A stretch of DNA of 64,000 bases from UBA2589 sp038120095 (GTDB lineage: Bacteria > Gemmatimonadota > Gemmatimonadetes > Longimicrobiales > Gaopeijiaceae). Positions 1 through 7,350 of the stretch are shown in pieces. Where the stretch lies: assembly GCA_038120095.1 (NCBI GenBank), contig JAYOKZ010000002.1, forward strand, positions 1 to 64,000. Direction: 5' to 3'. Both the position numbers and the translations under genes were made by a program. Position 1 is the stretch's first letter; each line of letters begins with the position of its first letter. The notes beneath the pieces were generated by a model. That model did not search any database and had not been told where the DNA came from. It saw only the letters and a program-made list of their open reading frames with translations.

Positions 1-277
1 CTCCGGGCGGGCGACCACCGCCGGGTCGAGGACCGAAGCCAAGCGACCCGAGCTTCCGCATCTGATCGTACTGCTTCCGCTTCTGAGTATCGCTCAGCAC
101 CGAGTACGCCTCTCCGATCTCCTTGAAGCGCTCAGCCGCCTTCTCATTACCCTGATTGGCGTCGGGGTGGTACTTCTTCGCAAGCTTGCGGTACGCCTTC
201 TTGATCTCCTCAGCGCCTGCCTTCTCCGCTACGCCGAGGATCTTGTAGAAGTCTTTCGCCTGCGCCGCTGCGGCCAT
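1..277 (-). CDS. dnaJ: DnaJ co-chaperone, N-terminal part (cut by window edge)
   Basis: Reading the minus strand from the ATG at 277 gives about 92 residues before the window ends. They form a complete J domain: a helix I beginning KDFYKILGV, a lysine/arginine-rich helix II, the HPD tripeptide that stimulates DnaK ATPase, and a helix ending YSVLSDTQKRKQYDQM. A glycine/proline-rich segment follows, as in the G/F linker of DnaJ. The gene lies directly downstream of grpE, the usual chaperone order. The zinc-finger and C-terminal domains lie outside the window, so type I DnaJ versus a CbpA-like type cannot be decided here. Confidence 0.9.
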   Translation of the reverse strand, partial: MAAAAQAKDFYKILGVAEKAGAEEIKKAYRKLAKKYHPDANQGNEKAAERFKEIGEAYSVLSDTQKRKQYDQMRKLGSLGFGPRPGGGRPPG

Positions 278-284
278 CGGTGCC

Positions 285-920
285 TCAGCCCTGCGTAAAG
301 ACGCTTACTCGTGCGGGGCGCACGAGCGTACCCTTGAGCGTGTACCCCTTCTGGAATACCTGAGCGACTTGATCGACGTGCTCTTCGGACTCAGCCGGGA
401 CACGCATCATTGCCTCCATCCTCTCGGGATCGAAGGCCTGACCGGCGGGGTCGATCATCTCCACGCCGGCATCCTCGAGGGACCGAGCAANNNNNNNNNN
501 CTCGACGAGATCGATTCCCTCCATGATCGCGCCTACCGACGCACTCGACAGATCGAGCTCGGCAACCCGCTGAAGGTCGTCGAGCACGTCCAGAAATCTG
601 CCGACGAGGTCTGCCTGAGCTCTCGACCACGCACTCAGACGCTCCTGTTCCGAGCGACGGCGGAAGTTGTTGAACTCGGCGACGAGCCGGAGGTGACGGT
701 CGTTCAGCGCATCGAATTCCTCACGCAGGGTGTCCACCTCAGTCCGTTCCGGCTCCTCATCGGACCCATGAGCGCCCTGCTCCGATCCACCGTTTGCCGC
801 TTCCCCACGCACGCCGTCTTCACCTGGAGCAGCGCCGTCTGATTCCGAGTTGCCTTCGACAATGTCCGCCGCCGACTCGGCCTCCTCGTCTCGTCTGTCT
901 TCGATCTGAGCGTCCGTCAT
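285..920 (-). CDS. grpE: GrpE nucleotide exchange factor
   Basis: GrpE releases ADP from DnaK. The product has an acidic, disordered first 60 residues, a long coiled coil (EEFDALNDRHLRLVAEF, then NNFRRR) and the C-terminal beta domain (GVEMIDPAGQAFDPERMEAM and a closing GYTLKGTLVRPARV), which matches the family from end to end. The ATG at 920 is preferred; an in-frame GTG at 938 would add six residues and has no better ribosome site. A ten-N run (491-500) falls inside the coiled coil. The frame is kept across it and the spacing to the beta domain is close to the family norm, so little if anything is missing. It lies 7 bp upstream of dnaJ. Confidence 0.93.
   Translation of the reverse strand: MTDAQIEDRRDEEAESAADIVEGNSESDGAAPGEDGVRGEAANGGSEQGAHGSDEEPERTEVDTLREEFDALNDRHLRLVAEFNNFRRRSEQERLSAWSRAQADLVGRFLDVLDDLQRVAELDLSSASVGAIMEGIDLVEXXXXARSLEDAGVEMIDPAGQAFDPERMEAMMRVPAESEEHVDQVAQVFQKGYTLKGTLVRPARVSVFTQG
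491..500. other. Assembly gap (10 N) inside grpE
   Basis: Ten consecutive N. Two other runs of identical length occur at 28561 and 33418, so this is a fixed-size placeholder whose length carries no information. Here the reading frame happens to be preserved. Confidence 0.98.
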
Positions 921-972
921 GTTCTGGCCATGGGTCACGAGTTCACTGCTTCGAATGATACAACAGCGCTGG

Positions 973-2268
973 TCACGGGTTCATCCCCTCCCTCCGATCC
1001 ACCAGACAGCGATAGACAGCGGCCAGGGCGGCCTGAGATGCCCTCGCCCGAACCGCGTCGCGGCCTCCGGCGTAGCGCCCCCGAAACGAGCGCACTTCGC
1101 CATGCACACACGTGGCAATCCACACAGTTCCGACGGGCTTCTCGACACTGCCGCCGCCCGGACCGGCAATCCCGGTGATTCCGATCCCGACATCGGTCCC
1201 AAACCGATCGGTTACACCCTCTGCGAGCTGACATGCGACGGTCTCCGAAACGGCACCATCTGTCGCGATGGCCTCGGCGTGAACGCCAACCAGCTCCACT
1301 TTTGCCTGATTCGAATAGGCGACGATACCCCCGGGAAAGACCTCAGAGGCCCCGACGACATCGGTAATGCGTTTCGCGATGAGACCACCGGAGCAACTCT
1401 CCGCCACTGCGATCGTCAGGCCGGCAGACTTCAGTTCCATGGCGACCGCTTCGGCCAGATCACCGGACGGGGACTCGAAACGATAGGGGGCCACGACTTC
1501 TTCGATGGCACCAAGAACTGGCTCGATACGGGCCATCGCCGCGTCGAGCGAAGGCCCACGGGCGGACAGGCGCAAATCGACCCCGAGCAGGTCGGGGAGA
1601 TACGCGACGTCTACAGCCCTCAGGACGTCTTTCTCCAGCCGGGTCAGGCATGCCTCGAGGCGGGGGCTCAGCTGTGATTCCGCAATGCCTGTGGTGTGCA
1701 CCATGAGGTGCCAGGTCGGCTCGATATCCTCCGGACGAATCTCCGTCAGGTAGGGCCGAAGCGCCCCGGTCACGATCGCCTTGAGTTCCCTCGGAACACC
1801 GGGAAGCAGGACGATCAACGCATCTGACGTACGAAGCAGAATGCCCGGTGCGGTCCCCTCCGGATTCGACAGAGGCACGGCGCCGTCGGGGAGGTCCGCT
1901 TGCCCACGGGCCCCCTCCGGCACTTCCTCGAGCCCCCGGGAGCGGTAACGCTCCTCGAGCGTTCTCAGGAGCGCTGCGTTCGGGATGAGATCCACCCCGA
2001 ACGTCCGGGCGACTGCGGCTTTCGTGAGGTCATCCGGGGTTGGGCCAAGACCACCGGTCACCAGCACGAGATCCGCGATCCGCGCCGCCTCACTCACGGC
2101 CGCTTCTATGCCTTCCCCAACGTCCCCGACGGTGAACGCCTTCACGACAGGGATGCCGAACGCCGTCAGCTCCCGCCCGAGCCATGCCGAGTTGGTGTCG
2201 ACGGTCTCTCCGAAGAGGAGTTCGTTCCCGACCGACACGATCGCAGCGCAGGGAGCGCCCTGTGACAC
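973..2268 (-). CDS. cinA: CinA: competence/damage-inducible protein, NMN deamidase
   Basis: The 431-residue protein has both modules of full-length CinA. Residues 1-170 are a molybdopterin-binding (MoaB/MogA-like) fold with SVGNELLFGETVDTNS and the conserved VTGGLGPTPDD loop. Residues about 265-425 are the nicotinamide-nucleotide amidase domain with AVAESCSGG and GITGIAGPGGG. The protein recycles NMN to nicotinate mononucleotide in pyridine nucleotide salvage and, in some species, is induced with competence genes. Its ATG lies 1 nt after the pgsA stop codon, so the two are co-transcribed. The gene is complete and typical. Confidence 0.95.
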   Translation of the reverse strand: MSQGAPCAAIVSVGNELLFGETVDTNSAWLGRELTAFGIPVVKAFTVGDVGEGIEAAVSEAARIADLVLVTGGLGPTPDDLTKAAVARTFGVDLIPNAALLRTLEERYRSRGLEEVPEGARGQADLPDGAVPLSNPEGTAPGILLRTSDALIVLLPGVPRELKAIVTGALRPYLTEIRPEDIEPTWHLMVHTTGIAESQLSPRLEACLTRLEKDVLRAVDVAYLPDLLGVDLRLSARGPSLDAAMARIEPVLGAIEEVVAPYRFESPSGDLAEAVAMELKSAGLTIAVAESCSGGLIAKRITDVVGASEVFPGGIVAYSNQAKVELVGVHAEAIATDGAVSETVACQLAEGVTDRFGTDVGIGITGIAGPGGGSVEKPVGTVWIATCVHGEVRSFRGRYAGGRDAVRARASQAALAAVYRCLVDRREGMNP

Positions 2269-2269
2269 C

Positions 2270-2914
2270 TCAGTCCCGAATGCCGACGATGGTCCGGTAG
2301 GACCAGAGATAGTCCAGCAGAGAATACACGGTCAGGAGGATGGTCAAGCCGAGGTTGACCACCACCCACATCCGCAGACCTGTCGAGAGCCCGCTCCACA
2401 CCCAACTGTCCCAGCCCCGGACCGCAGCGACCTCCACGAGCGGATACCACAGCAGCATCGCGCCGATGAAGAACATCTGCACCATGGTCTTGCGCTTTCC
2501 CGCCCAGCCAGCCGGAATCACCACACCCCGGTTCGCAGCATACGCCCGGAACGCGGTGATGAAGAGCTCCCGGCCGAAGATCACGAGCAGAACCCACAGC
2601 GGCAGCGCTCCAATCCACGGCACATCGTCGAACGCGCCCCCGCGGTGGGAAATCAGGTACACCGGGATCAGGGTCACGACGAGGAGAAGCTTGTCCGCGA
2701 TCGGGTCGAGGAGCTTGCCCATGTCCGTCACAAGATTCGCTCGCCGAGCGAGGTAACCGTCGAGGATGTCCGACAGGCCTGCCAAGGTGAACAGCGCAAA
2801 GGCGGCGAACCTGGCCGTCGTGTTCGGGGACATCGTCAGCCAGAACAATGCCGGGCACAGGACGATGCGGGTGACAGTGATGACGTTGGGAAGATTGATC
2901 TTGCTGCTGATCAC
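2270..2914 (-). CDS. pgsA: CDP-diacylglycerol-glycerol-3-phosphate 3-phosphatidyltransferase
   Basis: PgsA makes phosphatidylglycerophosphate, the first committed step to phosphatidylglycerol and cardiolipin, in the inner membrane. The CDP-alcohol phosphotransferase signature is complete: D-x2-DG-x2-AR-x8-G-x3-D-x3-D, read as SDILDGYLAR followed by GKLLDPIAD. Several hydrophobic helices follow. The GTG at 2914 is chosen as start because the next residues (ISSKINLPNVITVTRIV) match the usual family N-terminus; the only upstream start would overlap the end of mglA in non-conserved sequence. It lies 37 nt after mglA and 1 nt before cinA. PgsA versus another CDP-alcohol transferase is not certain from sequence alone. 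Confidence 0.85.
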   Translation of the reverse strand: MISSKINLPNVITVTRIVLCPALFWLTMSPNTTARFAAFALFTLAGLSDILDGYLARRANLVTDMGKLLDPIADKLLLVVTLIPVYLISHRGGAFDDVPWIGALPLWVLLVIFGRELFITAFRAYAANRGVVIPAGWAGKRKTMVQMFFIGAMLLWYPLVEVAAVRGWDSWVWSGLSTGLRMWVVVNLGLTILLTVYSLLDYLWSYRTIVGIRD

Positions 2915-2951
2915 GAGAGACTCGATGACTCGGGCGGCTGCACTCCCGCCG

Positions 2952-3530
2952 TCAGGACAGCGCCTCCACGACCATCTTGCTGACACAGGACAGCGTCTCG
3001 AACACCCCAGAGCCGTTGACCGCCACGCCCTCGAAATCGGGCACACCCATCGGGTTGATCTGCGACCTCAACTCCTCCGGGGACAGGATGTTGTCCATGT
3101 CGCGCTTGTTGTATTGAATCGCGAACGGGATCGTCTCGAGATCGTACCCGTACGTCTCGAGATTCTCGTAGAGGTTGTGCATCGACTCGATGTTGGCCTC
3201 GGCTCGGGAGGCTTGCGAGTCGGCAACGAAAACGAGTCCGTCCACGCCCTTCAGAATGAGGCGACGGCTTGCGTTGTAGTAGACCTGCCCCGGCACTGTG
3301 TACAGGTGGAAGCGAGTCTTGAAGCCGCGCACCTCTCCCAGATCGATGGGCAGGAAGTCGAAGAAGAGCGTCCGCTCCGTTTCCGTGGCCAGGGAGATCA
3401 TTTTTCCCTTCGTGTCCGGGTTCACGCGCGAGTATATGTACTCGAGATTCGTGGTCTTGCCACCCAGACCGGTACCGTAGTACACGATCTTGCAATTGAT
3501 CTCACGCGAGGCGTAGTTGATCATCGACAT
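2952..3530 (-). CDS. mglA: MglA-type Ras-like small GTPase
   Basis: MglA proteins are bacterial Ras-like switches that set front-rear polarity and motility in Myxococcus; elsewhere their outputs are less clear. The 192-residue product has the P-loop GTGLGGKTT (19-27), the MglA-type switch II TVPGQ (77-81) in place of DxxG, and the base-recognition NKRD (140-143). Length and motifs match the family throughout. AGGTAG lies about 8 nt upstream of the ATG. No MglB roadblock partner (its usual GTPase-activating protein) is seen in the window. The upstream neighbour is a small single-pass membrane protein and the downstream one is pgsA. The biological output here is unknown. Confidence 0.9.
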   Translation of the reverse strand: MSMINYASREINCKIVYYGTGLGGKTTNLEYIYSRVNPDTKGKMISLATETERTLFFDFLPIDLGEVRGFKTRFHLYTVPGQVYYNASRRLILKGVDGLVFVADSQASRAEANIESMHNLYENLETYGYDLETIPFAIQYNKRDMDNILSPEELRSQINPMGVPDFEGVAVNGSGVFETLSCVSKMVVEALS

Positions 3531-3700
3531 TGGTCGACGCTACCTCCCCGGCTGTGTGAAATGTGAATCCACGGAATCCCGCGTTCTCCCAACGGTTTAC
3601 AGCGAATACCAACGGATGCTGCCGAGCCCATCGACGTCGGCATGGGTTCGACGGAACGTAAGTTCGGTACGCCCGCCGGAAGGGGCAAGGTTCCCCTGAA

Positions 3701-4021
3701 TCAGGCGGAATTGGCCGAAGCCTGAATGCCCAGTTGCTCGGCGTCATCGAGCATGCGATTCACGATCACTTGGGCCCGTTCTCGCAGCATCTGCTTCGGT
3801 TCCCAGTCGATGAAGTCCAGCAGCAGCCGAATCAGGTCGACCGACGCCGGCTCGCGACTGATGTGGCCCAGGGCTGCCAAACGTCTCAGAGCGCGGGGGG
3901 AAAACAGGTCGCGCTGGTGACGAGTGATTTGGCCACGGATGATCATCGCGGCGATCGCGCCGGCAGCGGCCGCGGCCAGAACGGTCAGCCCTGCAGTCTT
4001 CAGACTCCTGTCCATCGTCAC
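3701..4021 (-). CDS. Small single-pass membrane protein, function unknown
   Basis: The 106-residue protein has a short basic N-terminus, a transmembrane helix at about residues 10-28 (alanine-rich, ending AAMIIRG) and a soluble helical tail of about 75 residues rich in arginine and leucine (LLLDFIDWEPKQMLRERAQ). No recognised domain. Its ATG overlaps the recR stop by 4 bp (ATGA), so it is translationally coupled to recR, and about 170 nt of non-coding sequence separate it from mglA. The coupling argues that it is a real gene. A membrane adaptor for the MglA switch is only a guess from position. Confidence 0.7.
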   Translation of the reverse strand: MTMDRSLKTAGLTVLAAAAAGAIAAMIIRGQITRHQRDLFSPRALRRLAALGHISREPASVDLIRLLLDFIDWEPKQMLRERAQVIVNRMLDDAEQLGIQASANSA

Positions 4022-4611
4022 ATTTCCCGTCGTCCGGCCAGCGCTTGAGCGATCGTCGTTCCATCAACGTATTCGAGATCACTGCCGACCGGAATCCCGC
4101 GAGCAAGCCGGGTCACCCGCGGTCCGAGGGGCCTGATCTCCTGCTCCAGGAATACGGACGTCGCCTCCCCCTCAACACTCGCGTTTGTCGCGATGATGAC
4201 CTCACGAATCGCACCCTCCGAACGCCGGATCCGTTCGAGCAGTGAGACGACGTTGAGCTCATCAGGCCCGATGCCGTCGAGAGGGGAAAGTCTGCCGCCA
4301 AGCACATGAAAGAGCCCTCTATACTGACCCGTCCGCTCGATCGCTCCGACTTCGTACGCCTCCTCTACCACGCACAGTAACGAGCCGTCTCGGCGGGGGT
4401 TCGAGCACACATCACAAAGTTCGTGCTCGGAGAAGTTTCCGCAGGTGGCACACGCCCGGATCTTGTCGGCCAGATCCACCAGAGACCGGGCCAGGCGGCG
4501 GGTCTCGTCTTTCGACCCCTTCATCAGGTGATGCACGAGACGCAGGGCGGTCTTGGAGCCGATCCCGGGCAGACGCGAAAGTTCGTCCGTGAGGCGCTCG
4601 ATCGCCGACAT
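4018..4611 (-). CDS. recR: Recombination mediator RecR
   Basis: RecR works with RecO and RecF to load RecA onto SSB-coated gaps. The 197-residue protein has the helix-hairpin-helix segment LSRLPGIGSKTALRL, a four-cysteine zinc site (CATCGNF, then CDVCS), and a Toprim domain with LCVVEEAYEVGAIE, ending in the ALAGRRE tail typical of the family. Start at the ATG at 4611, 9 nt after ybaB. The dnaX-ybaB-recR order is one of the best-conserved clusters in bacteria and supports the call. Confidence 0.97.
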   Translation of the reverse strand: MSAIERLTDELSRLPGIGSKTALRLVHHLMKGSKDETRRLARSLVDLADKIRACATCGNFSEHELCDVCSNPRRDGSLLCVVEEAYEVGAIERTGQYRGLFHVLGGRLSPLDGIGPDELNVVSLLERIRRSEGAIREVIIATNASVEGEATSVFLEQEIRPLGPRVTRLARGIPVGSDLEYVDGTTIAQALAGRREM

Positions 4612-4620
4612 ACCGTCGGA

Positions 4621-4953
4621 TCAGAAAAGCTTCGGCAGGCCCGGAATGTTCATCGGCAGGCCGCCGGTGACCTTCCGCATCTCTGCCTCGTAGGCTCCCT
4701 GCGCCTTCACCTGCGCCTCGCTCATGGCGGCCAGCACAAGATCCTCCAGCATTTCGACATCCCGCGCATCCACACACGTGGGATCAATCTGGACTCGCTT
4801 CGCATTGCCCTTCCCGTCGACGGTCACGGTGACCATCCCGCCCCCGGAAGACGCGGATACAAGGGAGGACTCCAGGTTTTCCTGGACCTCGGACATCTTC
4901 GATTGAAGCTGCTGACCGAGCTGCATGAGCTGAGAGAAGTCCTTCATCCCCAT
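4621..4953 (-). CDS. ybaB: YbaB/EbfC nucleoid-associated protein
   Basis: A small dimeric DNA-binding protein of 110 residues that associates with the nucleoid. It has the family pattern: an N-terminal amphipathic helix (QLMQLGQQLQSKMSEVQ), a beta segment with GGGMVTVTVDGKGN, and the LEDLVLAAMSEA helix. Its length is normal. It sits 2 nt after dnaX and 9 nt before recR, the classical arrangement. Confidence 0.95.
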   Translation of the reverse strand: MGMKDFSQLMQLGQQLQSKMSEVQENLESSLVSASSGGGMVTVTVDGKGNAKRVQIDPTCVDARDVEMLEDLVLAAMSEAQVKAQGAYEAEMRKVTGGLPMNIPGLPKLF

Positions 4954-4955
4954 GA

Positions 4956-6713
4956 CTACTCCATGAGTTCGAGATCGAGCTCTTCTACCGCCCGCTCGAG
5001 GCGCGGTTCCTGCCGGTACAGCGCCTTGAGCGTGTCCGCGTGGACCTCCTCGCGCGTGATCCGATCCTGCCGGCGCTCACTCGACAGGGGCCGGGAGACG
5101 CGCAGGACAGGCCGGCGGCCCAGAAACGGCGTGAGGCCCTCCCGAAGTGCCTCGATGATCGTCGGCTGTGCGAGTCTCTCGAGTGCGGGTCCCGGCAGCG
5201 GAGTGATCACCAGGGCTCCATCGTCCGCCTCCTGAAACGACGACGAATACAGGAACGGGCCGAGGCCGGCCGGCATGCTGCGACCCGACGCCAACCAGCG
5301 GCTCCACGCTTCGCAGATGTCATCGGTCGGCTCAACCGGCGATTCAACAACGTCGCCAACGGGTGCCTCGGAACCCACCACGGAGCCCTCTCCATCACCT
5401 GCCGGCTCCCCTGATTCTTCCATATCCCCGGAAGCCAACCGCGCGGCAGACGAAGGCCCTGACCCGGATTCGCCTTGCCCCGGAGCTTCGCCAGCGGCTC
5501 GCCCCGCCCCGCCTTCATCGGCCGTGCCGCCCGAGCCCGAGCCTCCGGCCCCCACGGACGGGGGTGCACCACCAAGAGCCTCGATCAGTTCCTCAATCGC
5601 CACAGTGCGGTCGAGAAAGCTCATGCGGAGCAGCAGCATTTCGATCGGAAGCCTCGGGTTCGGGCTCCGCCGAAGCGAGCCCTGGCTCTCGAGGTCCGCA
5701 GCAGCCGAAAGCATGCGGACCAGATCTCCCGGAACAAAAGAGCCGGCACGCTCCGCCAACTGCACTCGAATATCCTCCCGCACGTCCACGGCGGCATCGG
5801 GAGATAGCCGAAGTCGCAACAGGGTACGCAGCACGTCCAGAAGACCGTGGTAGAACTCGACGAGGTCGTACCCTTCATCCACGAGATCCTGGACCAGCCC
5901 GAAGACCGCCTCATGTCGGCTGTCCCGAAGCACGTCGATCAACTCGAGATATCGCTCCTCCTCGACCAGCCCGAGGACCCGCCGAACCGACTCGAGCTCG
6001 ACGGCACCGCCCGTCAGGGAAATCACCTGATCCAGCAACGAGAGGGCATCTCGCATTCCCCCGTCCGCCTTCCGGGCAATCACCCGGAGGGCATCCTCGT
6101 GAGCCTCCGCCCCCTCCGTCCCGAGGACAGTCGCGAGTCGGGCCACGATATCCGGCACGCCAATCCGACGAAAATCAAAGCGCTGGCAGCGAGACAGAAT
6201 CGGAGCCGCAGCCTGCTGGATCTTCTGGGGCTCGGTCGTCGCGAAGACGAAGATCACGCGCGGGGGTGGCTCCTCCAGAATCTTCAAGAGGGCGTTCCAA
6301 GCCTCTCTGGTGAGCATGTGGGCCTCGTCCACGATGTAGACCTTCGACCGCCCCTCCGCCGAGGGCGCGTACATCGCTCGCTCGCGCAGGTCTCTGGCAT
6401 CGTCGACGCCTCGGTTGGACGCCGCGTCGATCTCGACCACGTCGAGAGCCGTGTGACCACCCCAGATCCGAGTACACGACTCACACGTCCCGCAAGGTTC
6501 ACCCTCGTCCGTCCGCTGCGGACAGTTGAGCGCCATCGCGAGGACCCGGGCGAGGGTTGTCTTGCCCACTCCCCGAGGTCCGCAGAAGAGGTAGGCGTGC
6601 CCGACACGATCGGCCGCTACGGCGCGGCGCAACGTCTCGGAAACATGCTCCTGAGTCGCGACTTCCGAGAACGAACGCGGCCTGTGCTTGCGCGCTAAAG
6701 CCTTGTGGGCCAA
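4956..6713 (-). CDS. dnaX: DNA polymerase III subunits gamma/tau
   Basis: This is the clamp-loader ATPase. The AAA+ domain shows GPRGVGKTT (Walker A), a zinc module with cysteines spaced as C-x8-C-x2-C-x2-C, VDEAHMLT (Walker B) and the arginine-finger region around LSRCQRF. After residue about 370 comes a glycine/serine/acidic linker and then a tau-like C-terminal region. The TTG at 6713 (MAHKALARKHRP) is preferred as start: the family begins at the ALARKxRP motif, AAGG lies upstream, and the first upstream ATG (6785) lies inside the SRP RNA. The product is then 585 residues. A programmed frameshift site making a short gamma form was not identified. Confidence 0.94.
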   Translation of the reverse strand: MAHKALARKHRPRSFSEVATQEHVSETLRRAVAADRVGHAYLFCGPRGVGKTTLARVLAMALNCPQRTDEGEPCGTCESCTRIWGGHTALDVVEIDAASNRGVDDARDLRERAMYAPSAEGRSKVYIVDEAHMLTREAWNALLKILEEPPPRVIFVFATTEPQKIQQAAAPILSRCQRFDFRRIGVPDIVARLATVLGTEGAEAHEDALRVIARKADGGMRDALSLLDQVISLTGGAVELESVRRVLGLVEEERYLELIDVLRDSRHEAVFGLVQDLVDEGYDLVEFYHGLLDVLRTLLRLRLSPDAAVDVREDIRVQLAERAGSFVPGDLVRMLSAAADLESQGSLRRSPNPRLPIEMLLLRMSFLDRTVAIEELIEALGGAPPSVGAGGSGSGGTADEGGAGRAAGEAPGQGESGSGPSSAARLASGDMEESGEPAGDGEGSVVGSEAPVGDVVESPVEPTDDICEAWSRWLASGRSMPAGLGPFLYSSSFQEADDGALVITPLPGPALERLAQPTIIEALREGLTPFLGRRPVLRVSRPLSSERRQDRITREEVHADTLKALYRQEPRLERAVEELDLELME

Positions 6714-6756
6714 TTGGATAACCAGCCTTACATCAGATGATGTCTGGGGCCAAAAG

Positions 6757-6854
6757 TGCCCCAGGCTACCCGCAGCGACGATCACCGCACTTACCGTTGC
6801 TACCTGCGGGGTCCTGGCGGAGTTCGTGAGCTCTCACCCTGCGGACCTGGGGCA
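6757..6854 (-). ncRNA. ffs: Signal recognition particle RNA (small bacterial type, 4.5S-like)
   Basis: Read on the minus strand, a 98-nt segment closes with a perfect 9-bp terminal stem, TGCCCCAGG at 6846-6854 with CCTGGGGCA at 6757-6765. It carries the Ffh-binding domain CCAGGACC, then GGTAGCAACGG, with the symmetric-loop AGCA, followed by the conserved GGTAAG and GGGTAG segments. An SRP RNA gene directly upstream of dnaX is a common arrangement. The apical loop reads CCGCA instead of the usual GGAA tetraloop. A sigma70-like promoter ends 6-7 nt before the predicted 5' end. dnaX begins 43 nt downstream. Confidence 0.85.
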
Positions 6855-6860
6855 GCGCAG

Positions 6861-6889
6861 AAGCTATCCGGGGCCCCCGACGAGGTCAA
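6861..6889 (-). promoter_or_regulatory. Sigma70-like promoter for the SRP RNA
   Basis: On the minus strand TTGACC (6884-6889) and TAGCTT (6861-6866) are separated by 17 nt. The predicted start, 6-7 nt downstream, coincides with the 5' base of the SRP RNA terminal stem (6854). That positional agreement is the main support; the -10 box is only a partial match. Confidence 0.6.
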
Positions 6890-6957
6890 CGTACAGGCAA
6901 GGTGCCGGCGACCCCGATGGACATGGGAAAGCCCCCGACTGATTCCTAGCGTACCAC

Positions 6958-7338
6958 ATGCAGAACTCTGTCTCGGGGCACCCACCCCACCTGCTCGGCA
7001 TTCGTGGGGAGGCCTTGGCGGCCAAGCACCTCCGCGAGAGAGGCTGGACGATCGTCGAACGCAACTATCGTCTCGGCCGCCGCGAAATCGACCTGATCGT
7101 CATGAGAGGGGAGACACTGGCGTTCGTTGAGGTCAAGACACGCTCGGGTCGCCGATGGGGGCTCCCGGAAGAAGCCGTGACAGCGAGAAAGCGAAGGGAC
7201 ATCGAGGCGGTGGCTTCCGCATTCCTGGCCCGGGCGGGGCCGGGGGACATGGACATACGGTTCGATGTCGTCTCCATCGAGATCCATGTCGGACAGCCGG
7301 TCCACCTCGAGCACATCACCGATGCCTGGCGACCCTGA
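6958..7338 (+). CDS. yraN: YraN/UPF0102 family nuclease-fold protein
   Basis: The 126-residue protein has the UPF0102 pattern: GEALAAKHLRERGW, then NYRLGRREIDLI, then LAFVEVKTR, the E-D-ExK layout of restriction-endonuclease-like folds. No activity is established for most members. A Holliday-junction-resolvase-like role has been suggested from the fold. It starts at the ATG at 6958, on the strand opposite to its neighbours, and converges on the DAHP synthase gene with only 12 nt between stop codons. Confidence 0.9.
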   Translation: MQNSVSGHPPHLLGIRGEALAAKHLRERGWTIVERNYRLGRREIDLIVMRGETLAFVEVKTRSGRRWGLPEEAVTARKRRDIEAVASAFLARAGPGDMDIRFDVVSIEIHVGQPVHLEHITDAWRP

Positions 7339-7350
7339 GCGCCGTCCGGG

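Noticed and set aside
369..842. Plus-strand open frame across grpE
   Set aside because: It is the mirror of the GrpE frame in GC-rich DNA, has no domain, and runs through the N gap; the minus strand encodes a clear GrpE.
939..972. CIRCE (HrcA) operator before grpE
   Set aside because: The short spacer between cinA and grpE has no TTAGCACTC / GAGTGCTAA inverted repeat.
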